Positions 41,193 to 50,902 are shown, counted from the stretch's first letter. The stretch is 64,000 bases of DNA from Hymenobacter daecheongensis DSM 21074 (GCF_900141805.1 NZ_FQYN01000004.1:434001-498000); one strand, 5' to 3'. Made by a program: numbers and translations. The notes: a model not told the origin generated them from the letters alone.

Positions 41193-43937
41193 CTACTGCA
41201 CCCGCGTCAGGCGCAGGTAGTCGAGCATGGCCTGGTTCACGTCGCCGTTCATGTTCTCGTTTTCAGCGTCAAAAGTCAGCTGCAGCGTCTGAGAGCCTTT
41301 TTCCAAGCGGGTCAGAATCGGGTTGGAGAAGCCCCAGTCCGACCACTCGTCCACGCCGCGCTGGGGCAGCACCACGGAGCCCAGCACTTCCGCCCCGCGC
41401 CGCAGTGTGCGCAGGGCGCACTTGTTGCTGGTGTTGATGGGGCCGTTGCCGTTGGCGTAGCGAAAATCGAGGGCGTAGAGGCCGGCCGCGGGCACCTGCA
41501 CTTTCAGCGCAATGGTGCGGTTCAGCGTTTTGCTGATTTCGACGAAGCCCGCGCCGGTGTAGCCTTTGTAGGGCTTGCCGGATTTGGGCGCGGCTTTTTC
41601 CAGCTCGTAAGTCAACTGAAACGGCTCGGCCAGCATGGGCAGGGGCTCACTGGCAAAGCTTTCGTAGCCCTCAGTGTCCAGGGCCAGCACCTGGTATTCG
41701 GTGTAGGCGGTGGGCGCGGGCACGGCGTAGCTGGTTTCGGTGGTGCGGGCCGCAAACTGGCCATTGCGCAGCACCTGGTAGGCTTTGGCCCCCTCCACGG
41801 CGGCCCAGCTCAGGCGGTCGGCGGCGTAGCGCACGGCTGGCGTCATGGGGGCTACGTGGTGGGCCACTTTGTTTTGCGCGGCCGCCGCCGGCACGTCATT
41901 GCTCAACTCGATGCGGATGCTGTGCGGGCCGGTGAGCGTAGCGGGCACGGCGGCCTCGGGCAGCACCTGGCCATCGAGCGTGATGCGGCGGATGCCGTGG
42001 CCGAAACCAGTCATTTCGATGCTGAGCACGGCCTGCCGATACCGGAAGTTGCTGAGCGTGCGGGGGCCTCGCAAAGCCTGCGGCACGAAGGGCTGAAACA
42101 CGAGCCGGTCGGCCTGAAAATCCATCCCGAACAGCCCCTTATACACCAGCCCCAGCGTGCCCGAAAGGCTCCAGAGCATGTTGCTACTGTTGATCTGGGT
42201 GCCGGCGAAGTCGCCGTTGGAGGCCACGAAGTTTTCCTTGTCGGTGAGGAACAGCGCCGCCGGGCGGGCCACGGCCATCAGGCTCTCCATAAAGGCCGTT
42301 TCATTGCCGACTTTGGCGGCCGCCAGCCCCCAGTAGCTCTGCACAAAGGGCCACACGGCGTTATTATGGTAGGGCGGAATGCCCGAAATCTGCGGGTAGA
42401 TGCAGGGAATGCCGAAGTCCATGACGGGCGTGCGGGCTACCACCGTCTGGGCGCGGGTGCCTTCGGTAGCGCCAAACAGCACCGTAAGCGCCTCGCCCAG
42501 GGCCTCGCTCTTGGGCGAAAGCACCGGAAACAGGCGGCCGTAGCGGTATTGGGCGTAGTAGCCCTTTTCTTCGAGCCACAGGTGCTGGTTGATGCCGGCC
42601 TTGATGCGGTTGGCGCGGGTTTGGGCCTGGCGGGCCACGGCGGCCTCGCCCAGCTGCGCGGCCATTAGGGCCAGCACGCAGTTGCCCTGATAGTGGGCGG
42701 CATTGGTGCCCAGGTTCTGGCTCTGGTAAATATCGGCAGGCTGCATCCACTTCGGGTAGGTCTGCTCGCGCCAGTCCAGAAACGACGATTCGCCGCGCAC
42801 CAGGCCGGTGGTGGCATCGTAGGCGTTGTGCTCATCATCCTCAATAGACGCTTTGATGATCGGGAACACCTTGCGCAGCCACTGCTCGTCGCCGGTGGTC
42901 AGGTAGATTTCCCAGGCCGCCGTAGCCCAGATGATGCGGTCGGTGGAGCACGGATACGCGCCGCCGGTGCCGGTATCCTGCACGATGCGGCCAGCCGGGC
43001 TCACCTTGCGCAGCAGGCTGGTTTTAGCCGCTTCGGGCTGCAGCAGGGCCTGGGCCAGAATGATGCTGTAGCTGATGTCGCGCGTCCAGACGCCAGCCCA
43101 CTCCTTGCCGGTACGGAAGGTGCCATCGGGCTCCACGGCCCGCTTGGCTTCTTCCAGCGCCAGATTATACAGCGCATCAAGCATCGGAAAATCCGACGCC
43201 AGCTGGGGCAGGTCTGCCACATCCAGGCTGGCCTGCCACTCGCCCAGGGTAGTTTTCTGGTCCGAATGAGCATTGAGCACTACCGTGGCCTCGTAGATTC
43301 CGTCGCCGTCGGGGTCTTTCAGCTCTAGCTGGGGCTTGTTGATGAGGTTGTCAAAATCCCAGCTCAGCGGTGTGGTGTTGCCGGCCACAAAAACGTGCTT
43401 GAAGTCGTCTTTGTAGAGCTTCTGACCATTGTAGAGCTGGTAAAAGCCCTTGGCCTTAAACGCCGCCAGCACGGGCCGCAAATCCAGCCGGATGCGCAGC
43501 GGCGTGTTCGGGGCCAGGTAGGTATTGGCCGGCACCGGGGTTTTATCCACATACTGCTGCCCGAATACGATAACCGACGTTTCGAGCGGCTGGCCGTCCT
43601 GGGGCAGGGCCACGAATACGTGGTCCTGGCCGGGCTGCATCTCGTTGTCCTTGCCGTTGAGGCTGAACTTGAAGCTCACCTGCGGGCTCTGAAACTCGTT
43701 GGCCGGGCTCTGGTAGTTTGAAGTGAGGTGCGTGCGCGACCGGGCGCGGGCCACGTAGCGGCCCTGCACCACACTGTCGCGGTACACGCTATAGGCCCCC
43801 GACTGCCACACCAGCGGCGCGAGAGCGGGAGCGGAAGCGGAATCAGTAGAAGCCGGCATTTTCTGCGTTTTGCAGGCGCTAAGCAGCGAAGAAGCCAGCA
43901 GCAGCCCGGTGGCGAGACGAGGGTAGTTCATAAGCAA
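41193..43937 (-). CDS. Lipoprotein six-hairpin glycosidase-like protein with C-terminal FN3/carbohydrate-binding region
   Basis: A 914-residue protein. The lipobox is SLLSAC near residue 22. Residues about 25-240 are beta-rich. The (alpha/alpha)6-barrel region at about 250-640 carries GVWTRDISYSIILAQALL, the TDRIIWATAAWEIYLTTGD segment and PYHNNAVWPFVQSYW, resembling trehalase/debranching-type (MGH1-like) glycosidases. After a beta domain comes an FN3-like stretch (AYQVLRNGQFAARTTETSY) and a C-terminal CBM-like jelly roll (about 780-914). Surface polysaccharide degradation is likely; substrate and catalytic acids cannot be set from sequence alone. An ATG two codons downstream is an alternative start. 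Confidence 0.8.
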   Translation of the reverse strand: MLMNYPRLATGLLLASSLLSACKTQKMPASTDSASAPALAPLVWQSGAYSVYRDSVVQGRYVARARSRTHLTSNYQSPANEFQSPQVSFKFSLNGKDNEMQPGQDHVFVALPQDGQPLETSVIVFGQQYVDKTPVPANTYLAPNTPLRIRLDLRPVLAAFKAKGFYQLYNGQKLYKDDFKHVFVAGNTTPLSWDFDNLINKPQLELKDPDGDGIYEATVVLNAHSDQKTTLGEWQASLDVADLPQLASDFPMLDALYNLALEEAKRAVEPDGTFRTGKEWAGVWTRDISYSIILAQALLQPEAAKTSLLRKVSPAGRIVQDTGTGGAYPCSTDRIIWATAAWEIYLTTGDEQWLRKVFPIIKASIEDDEHNAYDATTGLVRGESSFLDWREQTYPKWMQPADIYQSQNLGTNAAHYQGNCVLALMAAQLGEAAVARQAQTRANRIKAGINQHLWLEEKGYYAQYRYGRLFPVLSPKSEALGEALTVLFGATEGTRAQTVVARTPVMDFGIPCIYPQISGIPPYHNNAVWPFVQSYWGLAAAKVGNETAFMESLMAVARPAALFLTDKENFVASNGDFAGTQINSSNMLWSLSGTLGLVYKGLFGMDFQADRLVFQPFVPQALRGPRTLSNFRYRQAVLSIEMTGFGHGIRRITLDGQVLPEAAVPATLTGPHSIRIELSNDVPAAAAQNKVAHHVAPMTPAVRYAADRLSWAAVEGAKAYQVLRNGQFAARTTETSYAVPAPTAYTEYQVLALDTEGYESFASEPLPMLAEPFQLTYELEKAAPKSGKPYKGYTGAGFVEISKTLNRTIALKVQVPAAGLYALDFRYANGNGPINTSNKCALRTLRRGAEVLGSVVLPQRGVDEWSDWGFSNPILTRLEKGSQTLQLTFDAENENMNGDVNQAMLDYLRLTRVQ

Positions 43938-44091
43938 TAGCAGGTAGCGGGCGAAAGTGCGGAAGGCCCGAAAATACGGTATGCGGAGTTAAGGCCGTTG
44001 GCGGCAGCTCAATACCCGCTCAGATTACCAGCCAGATTTCATCCTTTAGCGTACGTTGATTCTGTCCCTGTCAATTACCAACCCTCGGTCT

Positions 44092-45033
44092 ATGAATCTG
44101 CACCACGTCCGCCGCGGCACCGGCCGCCCCCTCCTGCTCGTACACGGCATCGGCGGCAGCTGGCGCTCCTGGAATACTGTTATCGACGCGCTGGCCGCCG
44201 AGCGCGACGTGGTAGCCATCGATTTGCCCGGCCACGGGGCCACGCCGCCGCTGCCCGGCGAAAACTCCATCGGCACCTTCGCCGATGCCCTCACCGCCTT
44301 TCTCACCCAGCACGATTTGCTTGGCATCGATGCCGTAGGCAGCTCCATGGGCGCGCGGCTGGTACTGGAGCTGGCCCGGCGCGGCGGCGTGCTCGGCGCG
44401 GTGGTATCGCTGGACCCCGGCGGCTTCTGGCAAGGCTGGGAAATTCCGTTTTTCTACCATTCCGTGGCCGTTTCGGAGAAGCTCGTGAAGGCCCTGCAGC
44501 CCGTGATGCCCGCGCTGGCCGGCTCGGCAGTGGGCCGCACGGTGCTGCTGCCGCAGTTTTCGGCCCGGCCCTGGGCCGTCGATTCGGCGCAGGCGGTGGA
44601 GGAAATGCGCACGTTTGGCACCACCCCGGTTTTCGAGGAGCTGCTGGACCGGCTGGCCCACGGCGAGGTGCAGAAGCCCGCGCCCAAAGGCAGCATCCGC
44701 GAGCCGCTGGTTATCGGCTGGGGGCGGCAGGACCGCGTGTGTCTGCCCGGCCAGGCGAAGCTGGCGCTGAAAAAATTTCCCGATGCGCGTCTGTACTGGT
44801 TCGAAAACTGCGGCCACTTTCCGCAGTGGGACCAACCCGAAGAAGCCACGCGCCTGATTCTGGCCGCTACCGGCCGCCACGCCTTCACCGATGCCGACAT
44901 TGCCCGACGCGAGCCACGAAAAGCGGCGGCCCCAACCGTACCGAAAGCCGCGGTGATTGGGGTAGCGCTGGCGGTGCTGGCGGGCGGCATCTGGTCGCTG
45001 GCAGCCCGGCGGCACCGCCCACGCGGGGCGTAG
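44092..45033 (+). CDS. Alpha/beta hydrolase with C-terminal membrane helix
   Basis: A 313-residue protein starting MNLHHVRRGTGRPLLLVHGI at 44092. Oxyanion motif LLVHGIGGSW, nucleophile elbow VGSSMGARL and late ENCGHFPQWDQPEE support an active alpha/beta hydrolase. The Asp is likely in WGRQDRVCLP. Residues about 285-303 (AVIGVALAVLAGGIWSLAA) form a single C-terminal helix ending in a basic tail, so it may be tail-anchored. Substrate unknown. Confidence 0.82.
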   Translation: MNLHHVRRGTGRPLLLVHGIGGSWRSWNTVIDALAAERDVVAIDLPGHGATPPLPGENSIGTFADALTAFLTQHDLLGIDAVGSSMGARLVLELARRGGVLGAVVSLDPGGFWQGWEIPFFYHSVAVSEKLVKALQPVMPALAGSAVGRTVLLPQFSARPWAVDSAQAVEEMRTFGTTPVFEELLDRLAHGEVQKPAPKGSIREPLVIGWGRQDRVCLPGQAKLALKKFPDARLYWFENCGHFPQWDQPEEATRLILAATGRHAFTDADIARREPRKAAAPTVPKAAVIGVALAVLAGGIWSLAARRHRPRGA

Positions 45034-45098
45034 GGTTGGCGCGAGAGGCCGGACCACCAGATCCAGGCTCACCCAGAGGCATCCCAGGACGGCCGCGG

Positions 45099-47546
45099 TC
45101 AGAATTCCAGAATAAACCCAATCGTCGGGGTCACGCTGGGGTCATTGTTATCGAGCAGCACCGGCACGGCGTTGACCCCGTCGGGGCGGATGGGCTGGCC
45201 GTCGGTGGTGGCAAAGCCGGAGTTGTCGGGCAGGCGCTGGAAGGTGTACTCGGGCAGGGCGGGGTTGCGTAGCACGAAGGCATTCTGCACGTCCAGAAAC
45301 AGATCCAATGACAGTCGCCGCCAGTTCAGGCGCTTATCCAGGCGGAAGTCGAATTGCTGAAAGCTGCCCAAGCGCCGCGTGTTCAGCTGCTCAAAATCGA
45401 GCACGCCGCGACCCGTGGTGAGGTAGCTGGCCTGAGAGGCGGCCAGGTTGTAGGGCGTGTAGGGCGAGCCGCCGGCTAAGCGGTATTTGAAGCCCATTTC
45501 CCAGCCCCGATTGAACTTGCGCCCCAGCAGCGCCGAGGCCAGCAGGCGCGAATCCCAGGCCGACGGCCGGTACTGCCCGGTGCGCCCCGTAAACTCGGAG
45601 CGAAAGCCCGTAAGCGACGCCACCGCGAATACTTTGCGGGTCAGCTTCTGCTGAAAAAAGAACTCCAGCCCATAGGCCCGGCCCCGGCCCGTACTGGTCA
45701 CAGCCTCATTGCCGAGGGCCGCGAAATCGCCGCCTAGGTTGGCCAGGCTCAGCCCGTCGCGCACCGACACGGGGTAATGGGCGTATTTCTTGTAGAAACC
45801 TTCCAGGGTGAAGCGCGTGGCCGGCAGCGGCAGCCACTCCACACCCGCCACATAGTGGTCGGAGCGGATGTAGCGGTTGCCCTGATTGACCGGGTTGCCG
45901 GCCTCGTCGCGGAAGCCAAGTAGCGTGCTGGGCGGAATCTTGTAGTAGCGGCCCACCGAGGCGTTCAAGTTCACCTCGGGCAGCAGCGCATACGAAGCCG
46001 ACACGCGCGGCGACAACGTGCGGGCCAGGTTGGCCCCGCCCTCAGTGAAGGAGTTGCCATCGGTGCGCAGGCCGGCCGAGAGCGTCAGCCGGTCGCCGGG
46101 CAGAAAGGCGCGGGTGAGCTGCCCAAACGCGCCGAAGCGGAAGAAATCGAGGTCACTCTGGAAGCGCACATCCACACCGGGCTGCAACACCTGGCCCTGG
46201 GTATCGAGCACGGGCCGGCGTACGCGGTTGAAGAAACGGTTGTCATATTGCACGTACTGGCCCACCGCGCCGTAGCTGTACTGCCAGCGGCCCTGGGTGC
46301 CGTTCACGTCGGCGCGCAGCTTGTTTTCCGTCTCGCCCGAGCGGGTGAGCAGAATGCGCCGGCTCTCGTCGCCGGCCACACCGTCCTGAAACTGATCTAG
46401 CTTGTTGTACAGCTGCGTGCGGCTCAGGGCCACATTCAGAAAGCCCTGTCCCAGCAGCCGGCGCAGCGCTACGCCCACGGTGTAGTTCCACTGATCGACG
46501 GTGGGGTTCTGGCGCAGAATAATCTCCTTTTCGGGCGACGACTTTTTGGGCACGCCCACCTCAAAGTGGTCGATGGCCCCGATGCCCAGGCTGGTAAGAG
46601 TGGTTTTGGCCCCGAGCCGGGTGGTGGTTTTGTACTGAAAATCCCAGTAGTCGGGCCGGATAGGCAGGTCGAGGGCCTTGAACAGAAGCTGCAGATACGA
46701 GCGCCGGGCCGAGGCCAGAAAGGTGGTGTTTTTGGTGAGCGGGCCTTCCAGCGTGCCGGCCACTTCGGTAGCCGAGGTGCGCAGGTTGCCCTGCAGCCGG
46801 TCGGGGTTGCCCTCGCGCTGCCGGAACTGCAGCACCGAACTCAGGGCATTGTCGTAGCGGGCATTGAAGGCCGAAGTGCTTAGCGTCACGTCCTCAATGA
46901 AGCTCACGTTCAGAATGCCCGTGGGCCCGCCCGCGCTGCCCTGGGTCTGGAAGTGGTTGATGATGGGCACCTCGATGCCGTCGAGGTAGTACACGTTTTC
47001 ATTAGGCGCCCCGCCCCGAATGATAATGTCGTTGCGGAAGCCGGAGGTGCCGCCCGTGCCGCCGCCGCCCACGCCGGGCAGCGTCTGTATCACCTTCGAG
47101 ATGTCGAAGTTGCCGCCGGGGTTGCTCTTTATTTCCTCGGTATTGATGCGCTGCACGCTCAGGGGCGTTTCGGCCGTGGCCACGCGGGTGGCGCGGTTGG
47201 CCGTCACCTGCACCTCGCCCAGCTGCTGCGCGTCGGCGCTCAGCTCCAGGTCGATGATGTTGGCGTTGCCGCTGTTTACCTGTACGTTGGCCCGCAGCAG
47301 CGGCGCGTAGCCAATGAAGCTGGCCCGCAGGTTGTAGCTGCCCGTGGGGATGCCCGTGAGGCGGTAGCGGCCGGTGGCATCGGTACCGGTGCCCAGCTGC
47401 GTACCTTCCAGCACCACCGTCACGCCGGGCAGGGTTTGCTGGGTGGCCCGGTCGCGCACGATGCCGGTGATGCTGCCCGTGGCCTGCGCCAGCGCCGCCG
47501 CACTGCTCAGCCACAAGCCCAGCAGGAGGGTAAATCGAAAAAACAT
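45099..47546 (-). CDS. TonB-dependent receptor with carboxypeptidase-regulatory-like N-terminus
   Basis: An 815-residue outer-membrane receptor starting MFFRFTLLLGLWLSSAAALA at 47546; the longer frame upstream includes repeat DNA. The signal peptide is followed by a CarboxypepD_reg-like domain (about 25-105), a TonB-box-like VQVTAN, a plug domain with RGGAPNENVYYLDGIEVP and a C-terminal beta-barrel ending in an aromatic residue (TIGFILEF). No SusD partner is adjacent, so it is not an obvious polysaccharide-utilisation pair. Ligand unknown. Confidence 0.9.
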   Translation of the reverse strand: MFFRFTLLLGLWLSSAAALAQATGSITGIVRDRATQQTLPGVTVVLEGTQLGTGTDATGRYRLTGIPTGSYNLRASFIGYAPLLRANVQVNSGNANIIDLELSADAQQLGEVQVTANRATRVATAETPLSVQRINTEEIKSNPGGNFDISKVIQTLPGVGGGGTGGTSGFRNDIIIRGGAPNENVYYLDGIEVPIINHFQTQGSAGGPTGILNVSFIEDVTLSTSAFNARYDNALSSVLQFRQREGNPDRLQGNLRTSATEVAGTLEGPLTKNTTFLASARRSYLQLLFKALDLPIRPDYWDFQYKTTTRLGAKTTLTSLGIGAIDHFEVGVPKKSSPEKEIILRQNPTVDQWNYTVGVALRRLLGQGFLNVALSRTQLYNKLDQFQDGVAGDESRRILLTRSGETENKLRADVNGTQGRWQYSYGAVGQYVQYDNRFFNRVRRPVLDTQGQVLQPGVDVRFQSDLDFFRFGAFGQLTRAFLPGDRLTLSAGLRTDGNSFTEGGANLARTLSPRVSASYALLPEVNLNASVGRYYKIPPSTLLGFRDEAGNPVNQGNRYIRSDHYVAGVEWLPLPATRFTLEGFYKKYAHYPVSVRDGLSLANLGGDFAALGNEAVTSTGRGRAYGLEFFFQQKLTRKVFAVASLTGFRSEFTGRTGQYRPSAWDSRLLASALLGRKFNRGWEMGFKYRLAGGSPYTPYNLAASQASYLTTGRGVLDFEQLNTRRLGSFQQFDFRLDKRLNWRRLSLDLFLDVQNAFVLRNPALPEYTFQRLPDNSGFATTDGQPIRPDGVNAVPVLLDNNDPSVTPTIGFILEF

Positions 47547-47661
47547 AGAATGGGGAAGAGAGGTAAGGCAGACGAATATGCAAACCGAACGATGTAGCGT
47601 TGGTTTTGGCCGCTGTGCTTTTTGCCCTGTGCAGCGGAGGGTTTCAGGATGCCCCCAGAAA

Positions 47662-47767
47662 TAAGAACGTCCTGCTGAGCGCATTCGAAGCATCTCTACC
47701 GCTTCGTTAGGTTACTACTCAAACAGCGTGGTAGAGATGCTTCGACAAGCTTAGCAGGACGTTCTTA
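47662..47767. repeat. Inverted repeat, family C, with extended arms
   Basis: Arms TAAGAACGTCCTGCTGAGC.. and ..GCTTAGCAGGACGTTCTTA with CGAAGCATCTCTACC inside. Part of the 334-bp gap 47547-47880, which otherwise holds only the tmRNA terminator. Confidence 0.82.
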
Positions 47768-47830
47768 TTAAAGCACAGAACACCTGTAAAATCTTGAAAA
47801 TCAATCAGCTCAACAACCAGCCTAAAAAAA

Positions 47831-47867
47831 CAAAACCCCGCCCGGCGCGAAGCCAGACGGGGTTTTG
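47831..47867 (-). terminator. Terminator of tmRNA
   Basis: CAAAACCCCGCCCGG with its imperfect complement CAGACGGGGTTTTG, 14 bp past the tmRNA 3' end. Confidence 0.78.
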
Positions 47868-47880
47868 AAAAGGTAAAAAG

Positions 47881-48248
47881 TGGAGCTGCAGGGATTCGAA
47901 CCCTGGTCCAGACAAGGAAACCGACGAGCCTTCTACGTGCGTATCTACGCTTGAATTTTCATGGTACTCCGGGCGCGCATCAGGCCCGTAGAGTCCCCTT
48001 AGATGCAGTTGGGTTTCGCCAGCGAGTCACACCTCCTCACTGACTATCTTCTACTTACGACGCCCCGTGCTCACCCGTGTAAAAGAGAACGGATGCGGGA
48101 CGATGACAGTGCTTAGTACCTAGACTAGGCAGCCATGGCGTAGCTATACTCGCCAGTTATTGTTCGAATGATTTTTTTACAGGAGATCCACTCAACTCCT
48201 GGCACGCTTACTCGCGACTTGCGCAAGCTGTCAATTCCGGTCAGCCCC
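47881..48248 (-). ncRNA. ssrA: Transfer-messenger RNA
   Basis: The 5' end reads GGGGCTGACCGGAATTGACA and the 3' end GGTTCGAATCCCTGCAGCTC then CA. The 7-bp acceptor stem GGGGCTG/CAGCTCC, T-arm GGTTCGAATCC and a tag frame ending GEYSYAMAA then TAG (48154-48125) identify it. The tag fits known Bacteroidota and Chlorobi tags (GE..YA(L/M)AA). The terminal CCA is not encoded. It is 368 nt, the usual tmRNA size, and rescues stalled ribosomes with SmpB. It is divergent from dnaX. Confidence 0.95.
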
Positions 48249-48365
48249 AAATGGTAAAGAACGATTCCCGCTGCCAGCGGCGGCGGGGTGCGAATGTACG
48301 CAATCCGGGGCAATAACGTTCGGAAACCCCGGGTTTGTTCCCTTCCAAAGCCCGGCTTTTCGGGG

Positions 48366-48373
48366 TATCTTTG
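48366..48373 (+). promoter_or_regulatory. -7 box just upstream of dnaX
   Basis: TATCTTTG (TAnnTTTG) ends 11 nt before the dnaX ATG, implying a very short leader. No clear -33 element at the usual spacing. Confidence 0.45.
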
Positions 48374-48384
48374 CCGGAAGGAGT

Positions 48385-50550
48385 ATGGAAAATTTCGTCG
48401 TTTCGGCCCGCAAATACCGTCCTGCCACGTTCCGGAGCGTGGTGGGGCAGCAGCACGTGACTACCACGCTGCAAAACGCCATTGTCAGCAAGCACCTGGC
48501 CCAGGCCTTCCTGTTTTGCGGCCCGCGCGGGGTGGGCAAAACCACCTGCGCCCGCATTCTGGCCAAAACCATCAACTGCGAGTTCGTGGAGGAGCACGTG
48601 CGCCAAGGCCGCAAGGTGTCGGAGCTGCTGCAAGCCCGGCCCGACATCGTGCCCGCCGCCCTGCACCAGGCCCCGGACCCCGATAACACGCCCTTCGAAC
48701 TGGAAGCCTGCGGGCAGTGCAGCTCCTGCCGAGCCTTTCAGGAAAACGCCTCCTTCAACGTGCATGAGCTGGATGCGGCCTCCAACAACTCGGTGGAGGA
48801 CATCCGCAGCCTGGTGGAGCAGGTGCGCTACGCCCCGCAGCAGGGCCGCTTCAAGGTGTATATCATCGACGAGGTGCACATGCTCTCGAATGCGGCCTTC
48901 AACGCCTTTCTCAAGACGCTGGAAGAGCCGCCGTCCTACGCCATCTTTATTCTGGCTACCACCGAGCGGCACAAGATTATCCCCACCATTCTCTCCCGCT
49001 GCCAGATTTTCGACTTCAACCGGATTCGGGTCGACGACATTCGGGGGCACCTGCGCTTTGTAGCGACGCAGGAGAAAATAGGGGCCGAAGACGACGCGCT
49101 GCACCTGCTGGCCCAGAAGGCCGACGGCGGCCTGCGCGACGCGCTGAGCATGTTCGACCAGATGGTGACCTTCTCGGGCCACAATCTGACCTACAAGGAC
49201 GTAGTGCAGAACCTGCATATTCTGGACTACGAGTACTATTTCCGCCTGATTGACGCGCTGCTCAGCGAAAACCTGAGCGCCACGCTGCTGCTGCTGGATG
49301 AAGTGATGCAGAACGGCTTCGACCTGCACAACTTCGTGGTGGGCGCCGCCGAGCACCTGCGCGGCCTGCTGGTGTGCAAAGACCCGATTACGGTGCAGCT
49401 GCTGGAAGTGTCGGATGGCATCCGGGCGCGCTACGTGCAGCAGGCCCAGGCCGCGCCGTTGGCCTTCCTGCTCTCGGCCCTGAACCTGGTCAGCCAGTGC
49501 GACCGGGAATTCAAGCAGGCCAAAAACCAGCGCCTGCACGTCGAGCTGATGCTGATGAAGCTGGCCTACCTGAACGGGGCCGTGCAGTTTGCCCGCGACC
49601 TGACCGCCGGCCCCGCCGCCTCGACCAGCAACGGCGAGGCGAAAAAAAAAACTAGTGTAGCGCCGGCCGCCGCCCCCAACGGAGCCACTGCCCCGGCTGC
49701 CAACGGCCTGCTCAGCACCAACGGCACCGCGGAGGCTGCGGCAGCTTACGGGCCAAATGGCGGCAGCGCGGCGGCCCAGACTCCCGTCCCATCCAACATT
49801 CAACCTTCAAAACTTAGCATTTCCTCCGCTCCCGCCGACCCGGAGCCAATTGTGCCCATCGAAAGCGGTGTAGAAGAGCTGCACGACACGCCCAGCATTG
49901 AGGATGAGGCCTCTACGGAAGTGCCCACCACCCGGCAAATGCGCGACACGGTGCCGCACGTCGAAATCGGAAGGCCCAGCATTGCCGGGCACGAGCCGGG
50001 CCAGCCCGCCGTGACGGCCGCGCCGCTGCCGCCCCGCCCGGGCATAGCCGCGCCCAAGCCCATCAGCCTGGGCACCAAGCTGCCGGGGCTGGGCAGTCTG
50101 AAGGAGATGCAGGCCCAGCGCGAGCAGCAGGCCGCCGCCGGCAAAGCCCCGGCCGAAGCCGAATCCAGCGGCCCCGCCACCGGCCTGCCCGCCATCGATG
50201 AGGCCCTGCTGCAACGCGTTTGGGCTGAGCTGACCCAGGAGCGCAAAGACCACAGCCTGAGCGAGTACACCATCCTGAACCGCCCCTTCCAGGCCAACGA
50301 GCAGCACCTGATTGTGCTGCGCGTGGACAACCCGATTCAGGAAGACCAGTTCAACGAGTTCCGGGCGGGTTTTCTCGGCGAGCTGCGCCGCCGCACCGGC
50401 TACCCCCGCCTCAATGTGCAGGCCGAAGTGGTGGAGCGCATCGATACCGGCCGCAAGCTCTACACTTCCTCCGACAAGATGGAGTACCTGATGGAGAAAT
50501 TCCCGATGCTCGCGGTGATGAAGCAGCAGTTGGGATTGGATACTGATTAG
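48385..50550 (+). CDS. dnaX: DNA polymerase III subunits gamma and tau
   Basis: A 721-residue DnaX. The AAA+ clamp-loader domain has P-loop CGPRGVGKTT at 45-54, Zn cysteines (INC then CGQCSSC, split by an unusually long insertion of about 45 residues), Walker B VYIIDEVHML and SRC motif LSRCQIF. Domain III follows to about 395. A Pro/Ala-rich linker (about 405-600) leads to a C-terminal tau domain (about 620-721). At codons 420-422 a run of ten A (49642-49651) is followed at once by TAG in the -1 frame. This should yield a short gamma form of about 423 residues by slippage, as known for E. coli and Thermus dnaX. Confidence 0.96.
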   Translation: MENFVVSARKYRPATFRSVVGQQHVTTTLQNAIVSKHLAQAFLFCGPRGVGKTTCARILAKTINCEFVEEHVRQGRKVSELLQARPDIVPAALHQAPDPDNTPFELEACGQCSSCRAFQENASFNVHELDAASNNSVEDIRSLVEQVRYAPQQGRFKVYIIDEVHMLSNAAFNAFLKTLEEPPSYAIFILATTERHKIIPTILSRCQIFDFNRIRVDDIRGHLRFVATQEKIGAEDDALHLLAQKADGGLRDALSMFDQMVTFSGHNLTYKDVVQNLHILDYEYYFRLIDALLSENLSATLLLLDEVMQNGFDLHNFVVGAAEHLRGLLVCKDPITVQLLEVSDGIRARYVQQAQAAPLAFLLSALNLVSQCDREFKQAKNQRLHVELMLMKLAYLNGAVQFARDLTAGPAASTSNGEAKKKTSVAPAAAPNGATAPAANGLLSTNGTAEAAAAYGPNGGSAAAQTPVPSNIQPSKLSISSAPADPEPIVPIESGVEELHDTPSIEDEASTEVPTTRQMRDTVPHVEIGRPSIAGHEPGQPAVTAAPLPPRPGIAAPKPISLGTKLPGLGSLKEMQAQREQQAAAGKAPAEAESSGPATGLPAIDEALLQRVWAELTQERKDHSLSEYTILNRPFQANEQHLIVLRVDNPIQEDQFNEFRAGFLGELRRRTGYPRLNVQAEVVERIDTGRKLYTSSDKMEYLMEKFPMLAVMKQQLGLDTD
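49642..49655 (+). promoter_or_regulatory. dnaX: Probable dnaX recoding/slippage site
   Basis: Frame 0 reads GCG AAA AAA AAA ACT AGT. A -1 shift on the A10 run gives AAA AAA AAA AAC TAG, ending the product one residue later. A purine-rich GGCGAGGC precedes the run. Either ribosomal frameshifting or polymerase slippage would work. Confidence 0.7.
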
Positions 50551-50573
50551 GGGCTGCACCATTGCCAAAAAGA

Positions 50574-50737
50574 GCGTCATGCTCAATCTGGCGTCCGCTT
50601 GTCGAAGCATCTTTCCCGCTTCGCTACCAAAGTGACTGTCATCCTGAGCTTGCGAAGGACCTTATCACGATAGCGCGAATCGCTGTCATGATGGCCGTTC
50701 AACTGGCATAAGGTCCTTCGCAAGCTCAGGATGACAG
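50574..50737. repeat. Family C half-element followed by a complete family B inverted repeat
   Basis: 50574-50626 holds a lone family C left arm (GTCATGCTCAATC...TTGTCGAAGCATC). 50636-50737 is a complete family B element (TGTCATCCTGAGCTTGCGAA and complement). 50752-50790 carries a family A-like fragment (GATTCCTCGACAGGCTCGCA). These account for most of the 381-bp gap after dnaX. Confidence 0.8.
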
Positions 50738-50902
50738 ATACCTTAGCAACGACTGCACGCGAGATTCCTCGACAGGCTCGCAATGACGTTCTGGTCGCTG
50801 ACTGCCGGCTTTCCGGCCCTCCTATAAAGAAAATTTTCCACTTCGCGCCGGAACCGGGGTCAAACGGGGCCGGCGGCGTTTTTTATTGCCATACCAGCCG
50901 CC

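Noticed and set aside
48125..48313. 62-codon open frame ending GEYSYAMAA
   Set aside because: It is the tag region of tmRNA read back through non-coding sequence, not a separate protein gene.
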